Positions 50,890 to 61,242 are shown, counted from the first letter of the stretch. The stretch is 64,000 bases of DNA from Verrucomicrobiia bacterium (GCA_030425385.1 JAUIAH010000009.1:1-64000), one strand, 5' to 3'. The notes: generated by a model not told the origin, from the letters alone. Translations and numbers: made by a program.

Positions 50890-52155
50890 CTAAACCACGA
50901 TGGTTTGCTGGCGATCTGGACCGACGCTGATGATGCCGACTGGAGTCTCGATATCAGCGGCGATGCGGTCGAGGTAAGCCCTGGCATTGGCAGGAAGATC
51001 ATCGACCGTCTTGGCCGCGGTGATGTCTTCCGACCACCCTGGCATTTCTTCATAAATGGGCGTGCACCGTTCCCAGTCTTCGGCATCGATCGGAGGCAGC
51101 TGAAGCCGCTCCCCATCCAACTCATAGGCCACACACAATTTCACCGTGTCGATGCCATCGAGACCATCGAGGTTCGTGATCGCCACGCTGGTGAGGCCAT
51201 TGACCATCGTCGTGAACCGCAGCATGACGAGATCGAGCCAACCACAGCGGCGTTTGCGGCCGGTCGTGGCTCCAAATTCCCGGCCCATGCCATGCAAACG
51301 GTCTGAGAATTCCGCATTCTCTGTCACGCAGGGCCCAGCGCCCACGCGGGTGGTGTAGGCTTTGCAGACACCGATAATCTCGTCGATCCGTGAGGGGGCC
51401 ACTCCAGAGCCCGTGCAGGCTCCGCCCGCAGTGGTATTGGACGAGGTCACGAAGGGATAGGTCCCGTGATCGATGTCGAGATACGCACCCTGCGCCCCTT
51501 CGAAGAGGAGCTGTTTGCCTTCTTTCAATGCATGGTGGAGGTAGGCGACCGTGTTGGTCACGTGCGGCGCGAGGCGTTCTCCCGCCTTGGCATACGATTC
51601 CAAGGTCTCCTCAACGCTGGGCAAATCGAAGCCGTCCAACTGAGAACCCAATCGGGCATGACGCGCCTCGAACTTCGCCTTGAGGCGATCCGGACGAATG
51701 AGATCGCTCACTCGGATGCCGGACCGGTCAATCTTGTCACCGTAGGCAGGACCGATCCCGCGACCGGTGGTGCCCAGCTTCCCTTTGCCACGGCGTTGTT
51801 CCCGTGCCTGATCGAGTCCCCGATGATGGGGGAAGACGACGTGGGCAGCATTGCTGATCTTGAGCTGTTCCGCCGTGACGGGGATGCCTTTGGCCTCTAA
51901 ATCGTCAATCTCTTTGAGGAATCCCAGGGGATCGATCACGACTCCATTGCCGAGCACGCAGGGCTTCCCTGGCCAAAGCATGCCGGATGGCATGAGGTGG
52001 AGGACATATTTCTGTCCGTTGTTGTAGACGGTGTGGCCAGCATTGGCACCGCCTTGGGCACGAACGACCACATCACGGTGTTCCGTGAGGAAATCGACGA
52101 CCTTGCCTTTGCCTTCGTCACCCCATTGGGTGCCAACGATGATGGTATTGGGCAT
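50890..52155 (-). CDS. purA: Adenylosuccinate synthetase
   Basis: 421 residues from the ATG at 52155 (MPNTIIVGTQWGDEGKGK), the usual length. The enzyme makes adenylosuccinate from IMP, aspartate and GTP, the first committed step to AMP. The P-loop GTQWGDEGKGK, AGHTVYNNGQKYVLHLMPSG, TTGRGIGPAYGDKIDRSGIR, LFEGAQGAYLDIDHGTYPFV and the VGAGPCVTE segment are all present. A 7-bp stem-loop lies 23 bp upstream of the start codon. Confidence 0.97.
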   Translation of the reverse strand: MPNTIIVGTQWGDEGKGKVVDFLTEHRDVVVRAQGGANAGHTVYNNGQKYVLHLMPSGMLWPGKPCVLGNGVVIDPLGFLKEIDDLEAKGIPVTAEQLKISNAAHVVFPHHRGLDQAREQRRGKGKLGTTGRGIGPAYGDKIDRSGIRVSDLIRPDRLKAKFEARHARLGSQLDGFDLPSVEETLESYAKAGERLAPHVTNTVAYLHHALKEGKQLLFEGAQGAYLDIDHGTYPFVTSSNTTAGGACTGSGVAPSRIDEIIGVCKAYTTRVGAGPCVTENAEFSDRLHGMGREFGATTGRKRRCGWLDLVMLRFTTMVNGLTSVAITNLDGLDGIDTVKLCVAYELDGERLQLPPIDAEDWERCTPIYEEMPGWSEDITAAKTVDDLPANARAYLDRIAADIETPVGIISVGPDRQQTIVV

Positions 52156-52177
52156 GAAACAGTCGAAGGAATAACGG

Positions 52178-52195
52178 GTCGCCAATCATGGCGAC
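52178..52195 (-). promoter_or_regulatory. Stem-loop in the purA leader
   Basis: GTCGCCA-atca-TGGCGAC is a perfect 7-bp inverted repeat located 23 bp upstream of the purA start codon in the 109-bp gap after the 54-residue membrane protein gene. It lacks a U-tract. It could be a weak terminator of the carA transcript or a structured 5' leader of purA, and sequence alone does not decide. Confidence 0.35.
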
Positions 52196-52264
52196 GAGCA
52201 GATGCCAGACCGCTCCCGGACAGGAACGGAGATCGTGGGGGAATCTTGAGTGATGGGGGATCCG

Positions 52265-52429
52265 CTAGGAACCAGCTGTGAGGGTCAGCGTCACAAAGAC
52301 CAGCGCGGCCAATGCGAGCAAGCCCAAGACGCCGAGGATCAGGAGCCCTTTGCTTCCACTATCACCGCCGCTGGATTTCTTACTATCGGCAAAGGGGGAG
52401 AGATTCTTGAAATCAGATGTATTCGCCAT
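52265..52429 (-). CDS. Small single-span membrane protein (54 residues)
   Basis: Starts at the ATG 52429 (MANTSDFKNLSPFADSKKSS). The N-terminal half is polar, with Ser, Gly and Lys. One membrane helix covers about residues 29-52 (GLLILGVLGLLALAALVFVT), and two residues follow it. It lies 19 bp downstream of carA on the same strand, with a compatible spacing for co-transcription. No family is recognised. It is easily missed because the open frame extends upstream into carA. Confidence 0.65.
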   Translation of the reverse strand: MANTSDFKNLSPFADSKKSSGGDSGSKGLLILGVLGLLALAALVFVTLTLTAGS

Positions 52430-52448
52430 AACAGGACCCGTGTTTAGC

Positions 52449-53624
52449 CTAAACCTGAGCCTGATCAATAAGATTGGCGAATTCTTTGAAGAAATATCGG
52501 GCGTCGTGCGGGCCGGGGGCGGCCTCCGGATGGTACTGCACACTGAAGACAGGCATCTCCTTGTGTCGGAGGCCCTCCACGGTGTTGTCGTTCAGATTGA
52601 TGTGGGTCACCTCGACCTCTGGCGGAAGGCTGTCGGCATCCACGGCGTAGCCATGGTTCTGGGAGGTGATAGCGATCTTACCGGAGCGCAGGTCTTTGAC
52701 CGGTTGGTTCCCGCCGCGATGTCCAAACTTGAGCTTGAATGTCTTGCCGCCGAAGGCATGCCCGAGCACCTGATGGCCCAAGCAGATGGCAAAGATGGGT
52801 TTCTTCCCTAGCAACTGGGCGATTTCCTGATGCACGTAGTCGAGGGCGCTCGGATCACCTGGCCCATTGGAGAGGAAGATCCCATCGGGATCGCGCGCGA
52901 GCACTTCGCTGGCGGGCGTCTTGGCATTCACCACCTCCACGCCGAAGCCGTTCTGACGCAATCGCCGCAGGATGTTGCGCTTGATCCCGAGATCATAGGC
53001 CACGATCCGATGCTTCACTGGCGGCAGAGGCTCGAAGACATCGGCCGTGTCACTGATGGTCTCATGATTCTCAAGGAGACGGGGATCACGTTGCACCCAG
53101 CATCGGCTTTCCGTGCTGTCAGGATCCCATTGATAATCCGGCTGTGACACTTCCTGCACGAAATCCATGCCCACGGTGCCCTCCGAGGCCTTGGCTTTCT
53201 CAACGGCTTCCGCATCGGAGACGTCTTCGGTCGTCACCATCGCCTTCATGGCGCCGCGCGTCCGAAGATGTTTCGTCAGGGCACGCGTATCAATGCCCTG
53301 AATGCCAGGGATATCCCAACGCTTCAAGTAGTCTTCAAGCGACTCCTCACAGCGCCAGTTGCTCGTGACCTCGGCCAGCTCTTCGATGACGAACCCACGC
53401 ACATGGGGCTCGTGACTTTCGGCATCAAGGGCATTCACGCCGTAGTTACCGATCAGAGGATACGTCATGGCCACGATCTGTCCGCGATAGGAAGGATCGG
53501 TGAGCACTTCTTGATATCCTGTCATGGAGGTGTTGAAGCACACCTCCCCGAATCGCGTGCCGGAGGCTCCAAAGGCCTTTCCGTGGAAGACGCGGCCATC
53601 TTCGAGGACTAACTTTGCCGTCAT
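52449..53624 (-). CDS. carA: Carbamoyl-phosphate synthase small subunit
   Basis: 391 residues from the ATG at 53624 ([19 protein letters not shown]), a normal length. It is the glutaminase subunit that supplies ammonia for carbamoyl phosphate, feeding pyrimidines and arginine. The class I glutamine amidotransferase triad is visible: Cys in [16 protein letters not shown], and His and Glu in [15 protein letters not shown]. The N-terminal domain has [17 protein letters not shown] and [12 protein letters not shown]. The carB gene is not in this window. Confidence 0.97.
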   Translation of the reverse strand: MTAKLVLEDGRVFHGKAFGASGTRFGEVCFNTSMTGYQEVLTDPSYRGQIVAMTYPLIGNYGVNALDAESHEPHVRGFVIEELAEVTSNWRCEESLEDYLKRWDIPGIQGIDTRALTKHLRTRGAMKAMVTTEDVSDAEAVEKAKASEGTVGMDFVQEVSQPDYQWDPDSTESRCWVQRDPRLLENHETISDTADVFEPLPPVKHRIVAYDLGIKRNILRRLRQNGFGVEVVNAKTPASEVLARDPDGIFLSNGPGDPSALDYVHQEIAQLLGKKPIFAICLGHQVLGHAFGGKTFKLKFGHRGGNQPVKDLRSGKIAITSQNHGYAVDADSLPPEVEVTHINLNDNTVEGLRHKEMPVFSVQYHPEAAPGPHDARYFFKEFANLIDQAQV

Positions 53625-53691
53625 AGGGTGAGGTGCTAGCAGCATTGAACGGGAGAAAGAGAACGCAAGCCCTGAGAGTGGGAAAGCCGCC

Positions 53692-55947
53692 TCAATCAAT
53701 CCAGGGACGCGCCTGCTTGATCACCAACTGCTCGTTCTGATCGATCTTGAACTCGATCTCCATGCCGAAATCCGCGTTGCCCCGATAGAGCCGACGAAAG
53801 TGTTTCTGGATCAACTGCATGCGCCCAGCGAGTTCAAAGACCTGATCCGCAGCAAGAATGGGCTCGTCATTCACTCGGCGGTTGGATTTGCGGACATACT
53901 GGACCTCATACTCGTAGTTGCCGATCTCGGGATCAGCCAGGAGGAGGGAAACGAGGAATTCCTCCGGGATGGCGTCTTCCGTTGGATTCGTCACCAGGTC
54001 CTCACCCACTTGCACATTCACATAGTAACCAATCCAATTCGGATCGATGATATTCTTGGTCACGGCCACGCCATTCGAACGTTCCTCTTGATAGCTGGGG
54101 TGCACGATGACCGCCATCGCTGTGTGGAAATGATTGATCCGATAAAACTCACGTTCCTCAAAGGCACGGTAATTCCACGTGCTCGCCCAGACCTGTTTCA
54201 CCGTCTCTTCCAACAATCCCTCATGAAGATAGTGTGTGCGGGAGTCATAGAGCCCAGCACCATTGAAGTCTGGCAAGTCCTCATTGTTGGTGCTCGAACG
54301 GCACCGCAGGCCTTCAGGGGCGGGATGGCGTTGGTAGAGGGCGGTGATCGCCTCGGAAAGCTCGGAAGGAACGGGGGCGTCTTTGATACGGTCCCTGAGC
54401 TTGGCTAGCTCCGCCTCGCGGAGATCAGGATCCTGATAGAATCCATCGATCGCTAACATGCGTGCTAGCACATCGTAGAGGCCATTGACCCTCATGAACT
54501 GATCGTAATAGGCGAACGGGATGACCTCGCCCGCAGGGGTCATGCTGTCAGGGAGAATGCGGCGCAATTCACTCAGATTCACCGCTTTGGCTCCGTAAAC
54601 ATCGCGCTCCTCAAATCCAATCTCTCCTAACGGTTTGATCGCCGTTTCGGTCAAGTTGCGCAATGGCGTCTGAGATTCTCGAGGGCGGATGCTTTCTAAA
54701 TACTGGTCCACCTGTTCCGCGGTGGCCTCCCGCAGGAGATAGCGATCCGCGGTCGCCTCAAAGAGGACGTATTTGCCGATCATGTCCTGAATTTCGGGTA
54801 GGGTAGAGGCGTCCTTTAGATAGACGTTAGGGGTATTGTTCTGGCGGGCCTTCAGATTGACATGGGACAGTGGCGTTTGCGGCACCTCCGTGATGATCCC
54901 CGCCACATGGGTGAGGTCGTTAGGCAGATGACGGAAGATCACAATGTCGCGCGCCGTGAGGGAAGAAGCGGTGCCGTCTGCCACGATCAAGCGCCCAAAG
55001 GTCACCCCAGGATTGAGCGCTTCATAGGTCTTGCTGCCGAACAATTCTTCGGTCGAAATCGTGCGGATCATGGAGCGGTCAAAGGCCTCGCGCTCTTCTG
55101 CAAATACCGTCCGCTGTGTTTCGCCAGCGGGATGGTAGGCTAACTGGCCATCGATGAAGGGCAGGCATGCGGAAAGCATCTCATAAGCGGTTTCGACAAA
55201 GTGAAAGGTTACAGGATCGGTGGGCCAGAACTCCATCGTGTAGAGACCGGTGCGTCCATCGGCGCCTTCGTAACTATCGTGCGCTAACACGCTCCCCGCG
55301 AGGTTCTTGCGGTTGGTGTTTGTGAAATAGGTTTGGCTATTGAAGACCCTGCCATCGACATCGGTCCGCCCAAGCCCATACCAGTAGAAGTAGACATGGT
55401 AGGGATGCCGCTTCGTGTTGATCAGAAAGAGCTTCGGCTTGTCGGTATCCACGTCCGTCATGAGAAATTTCATCTCGCGGATGCCATTCGCGCCCGGGAC
55501 GCTGTCGCGACGCGCCATCGATTCGAAGTCCTCCCGGTGACGCACGACGGCGGCTCCGTGATGCGCTTCCACAATGGCCGGATTCAGAGGATGTTGCCGA
55601 TCATAGAAACGCAATTCTTCGACATCTGTCAGGCCATCGCCGTCCGAGTCGCGAGCTTTGTCGAGCGGGATCGCTTCCACGCGGTAATAGGCCTCCCGTT
55701 TCATGGGCACGGTGTCGCGCATCATCCCCACCTCTCCATCGGCCAACGCCATCCGAACCGGGCGGTCCATTCCCTCCAGAGTCGCTCCCCGATAGAGAAC
55801 ATAATAGTGCCCGTCGTCTGTCGGATAGTGGACCGGAAACTTGCTGGGCTCGGCGTCCTCGAGGGGCGGCAGCACGGGCTCGGGAGGAACCGCCCACATT
55901 GCCCCGACCGCTAGCAAGAGCAAGGTGAGGGCAAGGGAGGCGTGCAT
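53692..55947 (-). CDS. Exported PEP synthase/PPDK-like protein
   Basis: A 751-residue protein with a clear signal peptide (1-19, cut after WAV). A calcium-binding loop [17 protein letters not shown] lies at about 99-115. Next comes a region of unknown fold, then a swivelling phosphohistidine-like domain ([20 protein letters not shown], about 362-381), and a C-terminal ATP-grasp domain of the PEP/pyruvate-binding type ([40 protein letters not shown]; ending [11 protein letters not shown]). Its relatives act in the cytoplasm with ATP, so the signal peptide is odd. The lone histidine in PLSHVN suggests that phosphotransfer chemistry may be retained. It lies 67 bp upstream of carA but is not obviously related to it. 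Confidence 0.78.
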   Translation of the reverse strand: MHASLALTLLLLAVGAMWAVPPEPVLPPLEDAEPSKFPVHYPTDDGHYYVLYRGATLEGMDRPVRMALADGEVGMMRDTVPMKREAYYRVEAIPLDKARDSDGDGLTDVEELRFYDRQHPLNPAIVEAHHGAAVVRHREDFESMARRDSVPGANGIREMKFLMTDVDTDKPKLFLINTKRHPYHVYFYWYGLGRTDVDGRVFNSQTYFTNTNRKNLAGSVLAHDSYEGADGRTGLYTMEFWPTDPVTFHFVETAYEMLSACLPFIDGQLAYHPAGETQRTVFAEEREAFDRSMIRTISTEELFGSKTYEALNPGVTFGRLIVADGTASSLTARDIVIFRHLPNDLTHVAGIITEVPQTPLSHVNLKARQNNTPNVYLKDASTLPEIQDMIGKYVLFEATADRYLLREATAEQVDQYLESIRPRESQTPLRNLTETAIKPLGEIGFEERDVYGAKAVNLSELRRILPDSMTPAGEVIPFAYYDQFMRVNGLYDVLARMLAIDGFYQDPDLREAELAKLRDRIKDAPVPSELSEAITALYQRHPAPEGLRCRSSTNNEDLPDFNGAGLYDSRTHYLHEGLLEETVKQVWASTWNYRAFEEREFYRINHFHTAMAVIVHPSYQEERSNGVAVTKNIIDPNWIGYYVNVQVGEDLVTNPTEDAIPEEFLVSLLLADPEIGNYEYEVQYVRKSNRRVNDEPILAADQVFELAGRMQLIQKHFRRLYRGNADFGMEIEFKIDQNEQLVIKQARPWID

Positions 55948-56049
55948 GAGACGGAGAAGACAAGAGACCGACCGGACACCATAAGAGAGGCTCCAATCGA
56001 CGTCAATATTCCCTCATGTAACGAGTTTGAACTCAAGAATGGTCGGACG

Positions 56050-58128
56050 TCACTGTGAATTCTCGATTTCTCCTTTCTGCGGCTCCAGGACCTCCGCAGT
56101 GGCAGCCCGATGACAGAGGAGCACGAGACGTTGGGCGGCACGGGTCATGGCCATGTAAAGCTGACGCGTGTGATCGCGCACAAGGCCATGGCGTTCTTCT
56201 TCTGATAGGGAAGGATCGCCTTCCTTTTCGAAAAGGTCGTCAATCCCTAGCACAAAGACAATAGGAGCTTCCAGACCCGTGCCCGCATTGAGCGTGGTGA
56301 GTCCAACCAGGGTGTCCGGATCCGGGCGACGGCAATCTTGAAGCTTCTGTGAGGCTTTCTCCCCCAGAACCTTGATGAGACGGTCGTGGATGGATTCCAA
56401 GGCTGGAAAGGTGCGATGGAGCACCAGGATCGCGCCAGGACGTAGTCCTCGTCCGGCAAGTTCCACGATCTCATTCATCAATCGTGTCTCCATGTCCTGC
56501 GGACTGCCACAACGCATCACCAAGGGGAATTGACCGACTGTGGGCGCCTCTGCAATCTGGTCGAGTGAGGGTAAATTGACAGCCTCTTCTTGAGTTTCAT
56601 TGCCGAGTCGTCTGCGATAGAACGCGGAGGCGAAGGTGAGGATCTCACGGCTGTTGCGATAGGACTGGCCCAATTTGACTGACCGACCTCTAACATCGAT
56701 ACCACTAGCAAGCCACGATTGGCGTCGGCGCAAGAATCCTTGGGTGGGATCAGCGCAGAGAAATAGCTGACCCCCTGGGCGGAGCGCAGCTTTCACGCAA
56801 TCAAACCAAGCGGGCGCAAAGAACTGCGCTTCGTCCACGAAGATCCCGTCATAGCGGGGAAGGGGAAGAGCCCCTTGAATGGCTTGTTTCCAGAAGCGCA
56901 TGGCCACACCGCTCCAGTCGGTGGCGCCTTCCGACTCCAACGCCTGCTGGAATTCGCGAAAGAGATCCCACACAGCTTCCCGTTGCCCTCCTGACAAAGG
57001 CACCTCGCGCCCTTGTCGGCGCGATTCCAGGTAGGCGCGCCGTTCATGCAAGCGATGATCCTTGATCCAGGTAAGCTCGTCCAAGAGAAAGGGGACATTG
57101 AAGACTAACAAGCGCGGGTGTCGCGGATGCAACCGGCGGATGAGCTCTTCCAGTGCGCGTCCTGACAGAATGCGATCAGGCCATTGATCGTCCGGCAGGC
57201 AGTGGCGTACCCATTGGAAATAGGTCATCCACTCGAAGCTCGGCCAGTGCCCCGCAAGTTGACGGAAACGCTGGCGCAGTTCACCGTTGAGGGGGCGATT
57301 GTGGGTCAGGACCAGAAGACGGGCCCCTGCGTGTAGCCTTGCCATGAGGAGGGCGCGGATGATGAGAATGAGTGATTTCCCACTACCAGCGACTCCCGTG
57401 ACGAGGCGGGCTTTGACATCTTCTAACAACGCCTCCCCCTCAGGCGAGAGATTGAGATCTGCCTTCGCCACCGCTTCTTGATCGTAGTCGATTAGGCATT
57501 CTGTCAGTGATGCCTCCACATTCCGTTCGGGCGGGGCGAGTGGGCTGAATCCTCGGGGGAGACGGGTCTCCGGCGCAAAGTGCTTCCGGATGACGGTCAA
57601 GGATAGCTCGGGCATGGCGTCGACGGCTGCCTGCCGCAGTCGCTCGGTAAAGGCGCGTTCGCCTAACTGATGGCACCCCAGAAAAGTGGTTTGAGTGGCT
57701 TCCGAACGGTGCAGCACAATCTCGTCGATCGTATTCTGAGCCACATTGGGAAAGACGACGAACCGCCGGATGGGCACGCGTACGCCCGGGGCCAGACCAA
57801 GGGTGTCTTGCACGCGCTTGGCAAACGTTTCTAACACATCACTTTCAGCGCGACCAAGGCTTTCCGCCGTGAGTGTCTCGTCTCCCATGGTGAGGAAGTC
57901 TTCCTGCAAGGCTGTTTCCGCCAGTTGCTGGCTCGTTTCCGCCACTTGCATGAGGAATCCATAACGCTCTTGCCAAACGACAAAGAAGTGAGGACGCGTT
58001 TCCTGCTCGGCCTGGGCGAGAGCGAACCACGCCGTGAAGTCGTCCGGTAGGCCGCGAACCAAACGGAAGAATCGTGCCACCGCTGGCGTGACCGATCCTG
58101 CGGGTTCATTGGGAATGACTCTAGCCAT
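56050..58128 (-). CDS. UvrD-like superfamily 1A DNA helicase
   Basis: A 692-residue helicase. Residues 1-220 are of unknown fold (contains VPIRRFVVFPNVAQNTIDEI). The motor starts with Walker A VTGVAGSGKSLILIIRALLM (about 243-262), motif Ia VLTHNRPLNGELRQR, Walker B GIFVDEAQFFAPAW (about 425), motif III FLCADPTQGFLRRRQSW, motif IV LGQSYRNSREIL and motif VI LYMAMTRAAQRLVLL. No nuclease domain is visible. It overlaps the upstream SF1B helicase gene by 8 bp, so the two are translated together. Proteins of this kind act in DNA repair or in phage defence, and which applies here is not known. Confidence 0.85.
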   Translation of the reverse strand: MARVIPNEPAGSVTPAVARFFRLVRGLPDDFTAWFALAQAEQETRPHFFVVWQERYGFLMQVAETSQQLAETALQEDFLTMGDETLTAESLGRAESDVLETFAKRVQDTLGLAPGVRVPIRRFVVFPNVAQNTIDEIVLHRSEATQTTFLGCHQLGERAFTERLRQAAVDAMPELSLTVIRKHFAPETRLPRGFSPLAPPERNVEASLTECLIDYDQEAVAKADLNLSPEGEALLEDVKARLVTGVAGSGKSLILIIRALLMARLHAGARLLVLTHNRPLNGELRQRFRQLAGHWPSFEWMTYFQWVRHCLPDDQWPDRILSGRALEELIRRLHPRHPRLLVFNVPFLLDELTWIKDHRLHERRAYLESRRQGREVPLSGGQREAVWDLFREFQQALESEGATDWSGVAMRFWKQAIQGALPLPRYDGIFVDEAQFFAPAWFDCVKAALRPGGQLFLCADPTQGFLRRRQSWLASGIDVRGRSVKLGQSYRNSREILTFASAFYRRRLGNETQEEAVNLPSLDQIAEAPTVGQFPLVMRCGSPQDMETRLMNEIVELAGRGLRPGAILVLHRTFPALESIHDRLIKVLGEKASQKLQDCRRPDPDTLVGLTTLNAGTGLEAPIVFVLGIDDLFEKEGDPSLSEEERHGLVRDHTRQLYMAMTRAAQRLVLLCHRAATAEVLEPQKGEIENSQ

Positions 58129-60019
58129 GCACCGTTTCCGATTGATGAATGAGTGTCAGGAAGAGGCTGGCGGGTTCGTCTCCGCCATCTGCGAGGCGCT
58201 CAGCGACCTCCACCAGGCTCTTGGCCACGAGCAGGATCCGCTTGGATCGTGCGCGCGTCGCAGCGACATTGAGGCGTTGTGGCTGCAAGAGAAACGCCGC
58301 TTGTTCCTCGATGAATACCGGGTCCGATGCAGTGAAGGGTAGGATCATGGCCTCACGCTCACTTCCCTGGAAACGATCGACCGTATCGACCGTCAACTGG
58401 CGCGCCGCTCCAGAACCAAATCGCTCGCGGTTGCGAAGAAATGCTCGAATGCGATTGGCTTGCCGCCGATAAGGAACCACCACTCCAAGGTCGTCTAACG
58501 TTTGTCCGCCTGCCTGCCATTCTTCCACGAGCTTGGCGACCTGTTCTGCCTCCTCGCGCGATTCGGTGAAGCGTTCGTCATGCTCGAGCAGGACCACGAC
58601 AGAGGCTGCCGAGCATCGCCAGGCTTGTGATAGTGAGCCCGTGGTGCCCGGCCATTGAAGGACCCGTTGTGCATTCGCATCGGCCGCTTGCAGACGGCCC
58701 TGATAGAACTGGGCGCTCGACCACTCGCAGAGAGGCGCGTTCATCCGATAACACGTTTCCAAGAGGGTCGAGGAGGCGTGATCGCGCAAGCGTGAGAAGA
58801 TGCTAGTGACCTCCGGTCGATCAATGTCGCCCACGGGAGAGAGGGGGAGGTGAGCCATCACGGGCGGGAGTTGCTGATGATCGCCCACGAAGACATAGCG
58901 ATTCGCTTTCAACATCGCCATCACGGCCAGAGGGGGCGTCACCTGGCTAGATTCATCCACGATGACCGTGTCAAAAGCCACTTCGGCAAGGCGTCGACTC
59001 CACAGCGTGAACGGTGTGGCCCCGATGACATAGCCAGACGCGGCATCGGCTAGGGGACAGTCTTTGAAAGAAGCATAGTCCTTGGCGATCAAGCCCGGAT
59101 CGTAAACGGGCATGCCAATCTTGGCCACGACATCATGGCTAAGTTCCCCACACACCTTATTCAAAGCTTCATGAATGGCGCGATGAGTGAGGGCCGTCAC
59201 GAGCACGCGTTCGCCACGATCGACCAGTTCACGGACGATCATCGCCAGCGTGCGCGTCTTGCCAGTGCCAGGGGGGCCCTGAATCAAGGCATAAGGATGC
59301 GCTGCCAAGGCCATCGCGGCGGCCTCCTGCTGGGTGGGATTCATCGAGCGCTCTGACAGAGAGGCACTAGCCTGTTCAAAGGCAGCCAGATCCACTTCCG
59401 GCTTCAGTTCACCGGCGAGGATCGGAACCACCTGGTCGCGACCGATCACCGATTCGCTCAGGGCCTGGAACGCTTTCTCATAGAGCCCTTGCAGATCCAC
59501 ATACGATTCATCGAGGGTCCACTCACCCTCGGAGGCTTCTGTGAGGAAATGCTTCAATTGGTGAGGGCGATAGAAGACCACACCTACCCAATCATCGTCC
59601 TCGCCATACCACGTCACTTCGTAGCCATGGCCAGCTGGGTTGTTCCGGCTCAAGCGCAACAGATCGCCAGCGCGAAACCGGGATTCGTTCACCGGAGCGT
59701 GCAGCTTCACCACGCCACGCTTCCGATGAGTGACGGCATCAAAGGTGAGTCGATCCACCGCCCGCCCCTGTTTCACCCGCTTTGCGAGCGGTTGCCGCCA
59801 GAGCAGTTCGTAGAACTGGCGTAAGTACTGATACTCACGGCTCACCAATTGAGTGAGCTCGCTTCGCACCCATTGGGTATCGCCGCCAGAAAGATTCACG
59901 GCGCTACCCAACGGGAAAACGCTTACCGGCGCAATCTCTGTTACGTTATGCTGACAGAACGGCGACCGTTTCGCGGAGTTTCGCAGCGAGGTCGGGATCG
60001 GTGATGCCTTCGTCGGCAT
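58121..60019 (-). CDS. Superfamily 1B (Upf1/Dna2-like) AAA helicase
   Basis: About 632 residues. An N-terminal beta-barrel-like region (about 1-200; KRGVVKLHAPVNESRFRAGD) is followed by the motor: NPTQQEAAAMALAAHPYALI, Walker A QGPPGTGKTRTLAMI (about 245-259), TALTHRAIHEALNK, Walker B FDTVIVDESSQVTPPLAVM, motif III FVGDHQQLPPV, ETCYRMNAPLCEWSS and motif V/VI VDRFQGSEREAMIL...LNVAATRARSKRILL. No nuclease domain is seen. The ATG at 60019 overlaps the FMN reductase gene by 74 bp; a TTG or GTG about 110-130 bp further in is possible. The UvrD-like gene follows with an 8-bp overlap. Confidence 0.85.
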   Translation of the reverse strand: MPTKASPIPTSLRNSAKRSPFCQHNVTEIAPVSVFPLGSAVNLSGGDTQWVRSELTQLVSREYQYLRQFYELLWRQPLAKRVKQGRAVDRLTFDAVTHRKRGVVKLHAPVNESRFRAGDLLRLSRNNPAGHGYEVTWYGEDDDWVGVVFYRPHQLKHFLTEASEGEWTLDESYVDLQGLYEKAFQALSESVIGRDQVVPILAGELKPEVDLAAFEQASASLSERSMNPTQQEAAAMALAAHPYALIQGPPGTGKTRTLAMIVRELVDRGERVLVTALTHRAIHEALNKVCGELSHDVVAKIGMPVYDPGLIAKDYASFKDCPLADAASGYVIGATPFTLWSRRLAEVAFDTVIVDESSQVTPPLAVMAMLKANRYVFVGDHQQLPPVMAHLPLSPVGDIDRPEVTSIFSRLRDHASSTLLETCYRMNAPLCEWSSAQFYQGRLQAADANAQRVLQWPGTTGSLSQAWRCSAASVVVLLEHDERFTESREEAEQVAKLVEEWQAGGQTLDDLGVVVPYRRQANRIRAFLRNRERFGSGAARQLTVDTVDRFQGSEREAMILPFTASDPVFIEEQAAFLLQPQRLNVAATRARSKRILLVAKSLVEVAERLADGGDEPASLFLTLIHQSETVHG

Positions 60020-60470
60020 CAAAGTTGTCGTTGAACGAAGGCAAACTGAAGGTGCCTTTCAAGTCCGCTCCCATGCGTGGGAAGGTCGCTTCGGCAGCCG
60101 CCAGGACATTCGCGCCGCCGCGCTCTCCGGGCGAGGTCGCTAACAGAAGCATTGCCTTGTCACTCCAGACGGCATACTCAATGCGCGAGGTCCAATCGTA
60201 GAGATTCTTGAAGGCTGCCGCGTAAGACCCGTTGTGTTCTGCGAGAGACACGATGATGGCGTCATGCGCCCGGATGGTGTCGAGAAATCGTTGCGCATCG
60301 GCGGGAATGCCATCCGACGCTTCGGTATCGACGCTAAACATGGGCAGATCAAAGTCGCGTAAGTCGAGTTCCGTCACGGTGGCCCCAGCCACCAAGCTGG
60401 CGGTGTGATGGGCCAATTGACGATTGATGGATTGTGAGCTCGTGGAAGCTCCGAAGGCGAGTATCTTCAT
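59946..60470 (-). CDS. NADPH-dependent FMN reductase family protein
   Basis: A 174-residue flavodoxin-like protein. KILAFGASTSSQSINRQLA at the N-terminus is the FMN phosphate-binding loop, VTELDLRDFDLPMFSVD follows, and VSLAEHNGSYAAAFKNLYDW is the family signature around the flavin ring. MLLLATSPGERGGANVL closes the site. Members reduce FMN, quinones, azo dyes or chromate with NADPH. The long 3' overlap with the helicase gene (74 bp if ATG 60019 is used) suggests one transcript, though a functional link is doubtful. Confidence 0.88.
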   Translation of the reverse strand: MKILAFGASTSSQSINRQLAHHTASLVAGATVTELDLRDFDLPMFSVDTEASDGIPADAQRFLDTIRAHDAIIVSLAEHNGSYAAAFKNLYDWTSRIEYAVWSDKAMLLLATSPGERGGANVLAAAEATFPRMGADLKGTFSLPSFNDNFDADEGITDPDLAAKLRETVAVLSA

Positions 60471-60510
60471 GAGAATAGAATTGAGTTAGAATGGACGTTG
60501 TGGTGATTGG

Positions 60511-61242
60511 TTAGGATAGACGGAAAAGGAGAAAGCGGCTCAATTCTGAAACGCCCGTGATCGGGAAGGCCTCGGGTGCTCCCTCCATCGCCAAGCCATC
60601 ACCGCTTTGCAAGGATTCTCCGAAGACGGATACCTGACCCGAAACGACCTGGATCCAGGCGTGTGGCATCGAAGCGGACTCGGGAACAGACAGCTCCTGA
60701 CCAGCCTCCGCGTGGCCAAAGAAGATCTCCGCATCTTGCCGAATCGCGGTGGAACCGTCTCGCCCATTGCCCGAGAAGAGTAATGTGAGGGCGTTGCCAG
60801 GCGCTTCATCGCCCAAGGGCTTCTCGGCATAGCGTGGAGCGCCGCCCGGCTTTCTCGGATGCAACCAGATCTGATAAAGATGGGTTTCGTCTGTCTGTGA
60901 GGGATTAAATTCACTGTGCGTGACACCGCTTCCCGCGCTCATGTATTGCAGATTCCCTGCCTCAATGACCGCGCCGTTGCCCATGCTATCCCGATGCTGC
61001 AGTTGACCCTCAACGATGTAGGTGAAGATCTCCATGTCCGCATGTGGATGTGTGGGGAAACCGCCGTCCGGTTGCACCGTATCGTTGTTGATCACGCGCA
61101 GCGCTTTGAATCCCATGTGATCGGGGTCAAAGTACTGGCCAAAGGAGAACGTGAACCGCGCTTGCAGCCACCCGTGGTTGGCCGTGCCGCGTTCGCTTGC
61201 TGGACGTTTGGTGAGGATCGGTGAAGGAGTCATTGTCTTCAT
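60511..61242 (-). CDS. Pirin family protein (YhhW-like)
   Basis: 243 residues from the ATG at 61242; the ATG at 61233 (MTPSPILTKRP) is equally good and better spaced from the GGTGAGG sequence. The open frame beyond 61242 is a shadow of the lysR gene. The bicupin fold is identified by GFPTHPHADMEIFTYIVEGQ (two metal-binding His), GNLQYMSAGSGVTHSEFNPS (third His and Glu) and HLYQIWLHP. YhhW-type pirins can show quercetin 2,3-dioxygenase activity, but the physiological role is unclear. It is divergent from the LysR regulator, which most likely controls it through the dyad at 61296-61318. Confidence 0.92.
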   Translation of the reverse strand: MKTMTPSPILTKRPASERGTANHGWLQARFTFSFGQYFDPDHMGFKALRVINNDTVQPDGGFPTHPHADMEIFTYIVEGQLQHRDSMGNGAVIEAGNLQYMSAGSGVTHSEFNPSQTDETHLYQIWLHPRKPGGAPRYAEKPLGDEAPGNALTLLFSGNGRDGSTAIRQDAEIFFGHAEAGQELSVPESASMPHAWIQVVSGQVSVFGESLQSGDGLAMEGAPEAFPITGVSELSRFLLFRLS

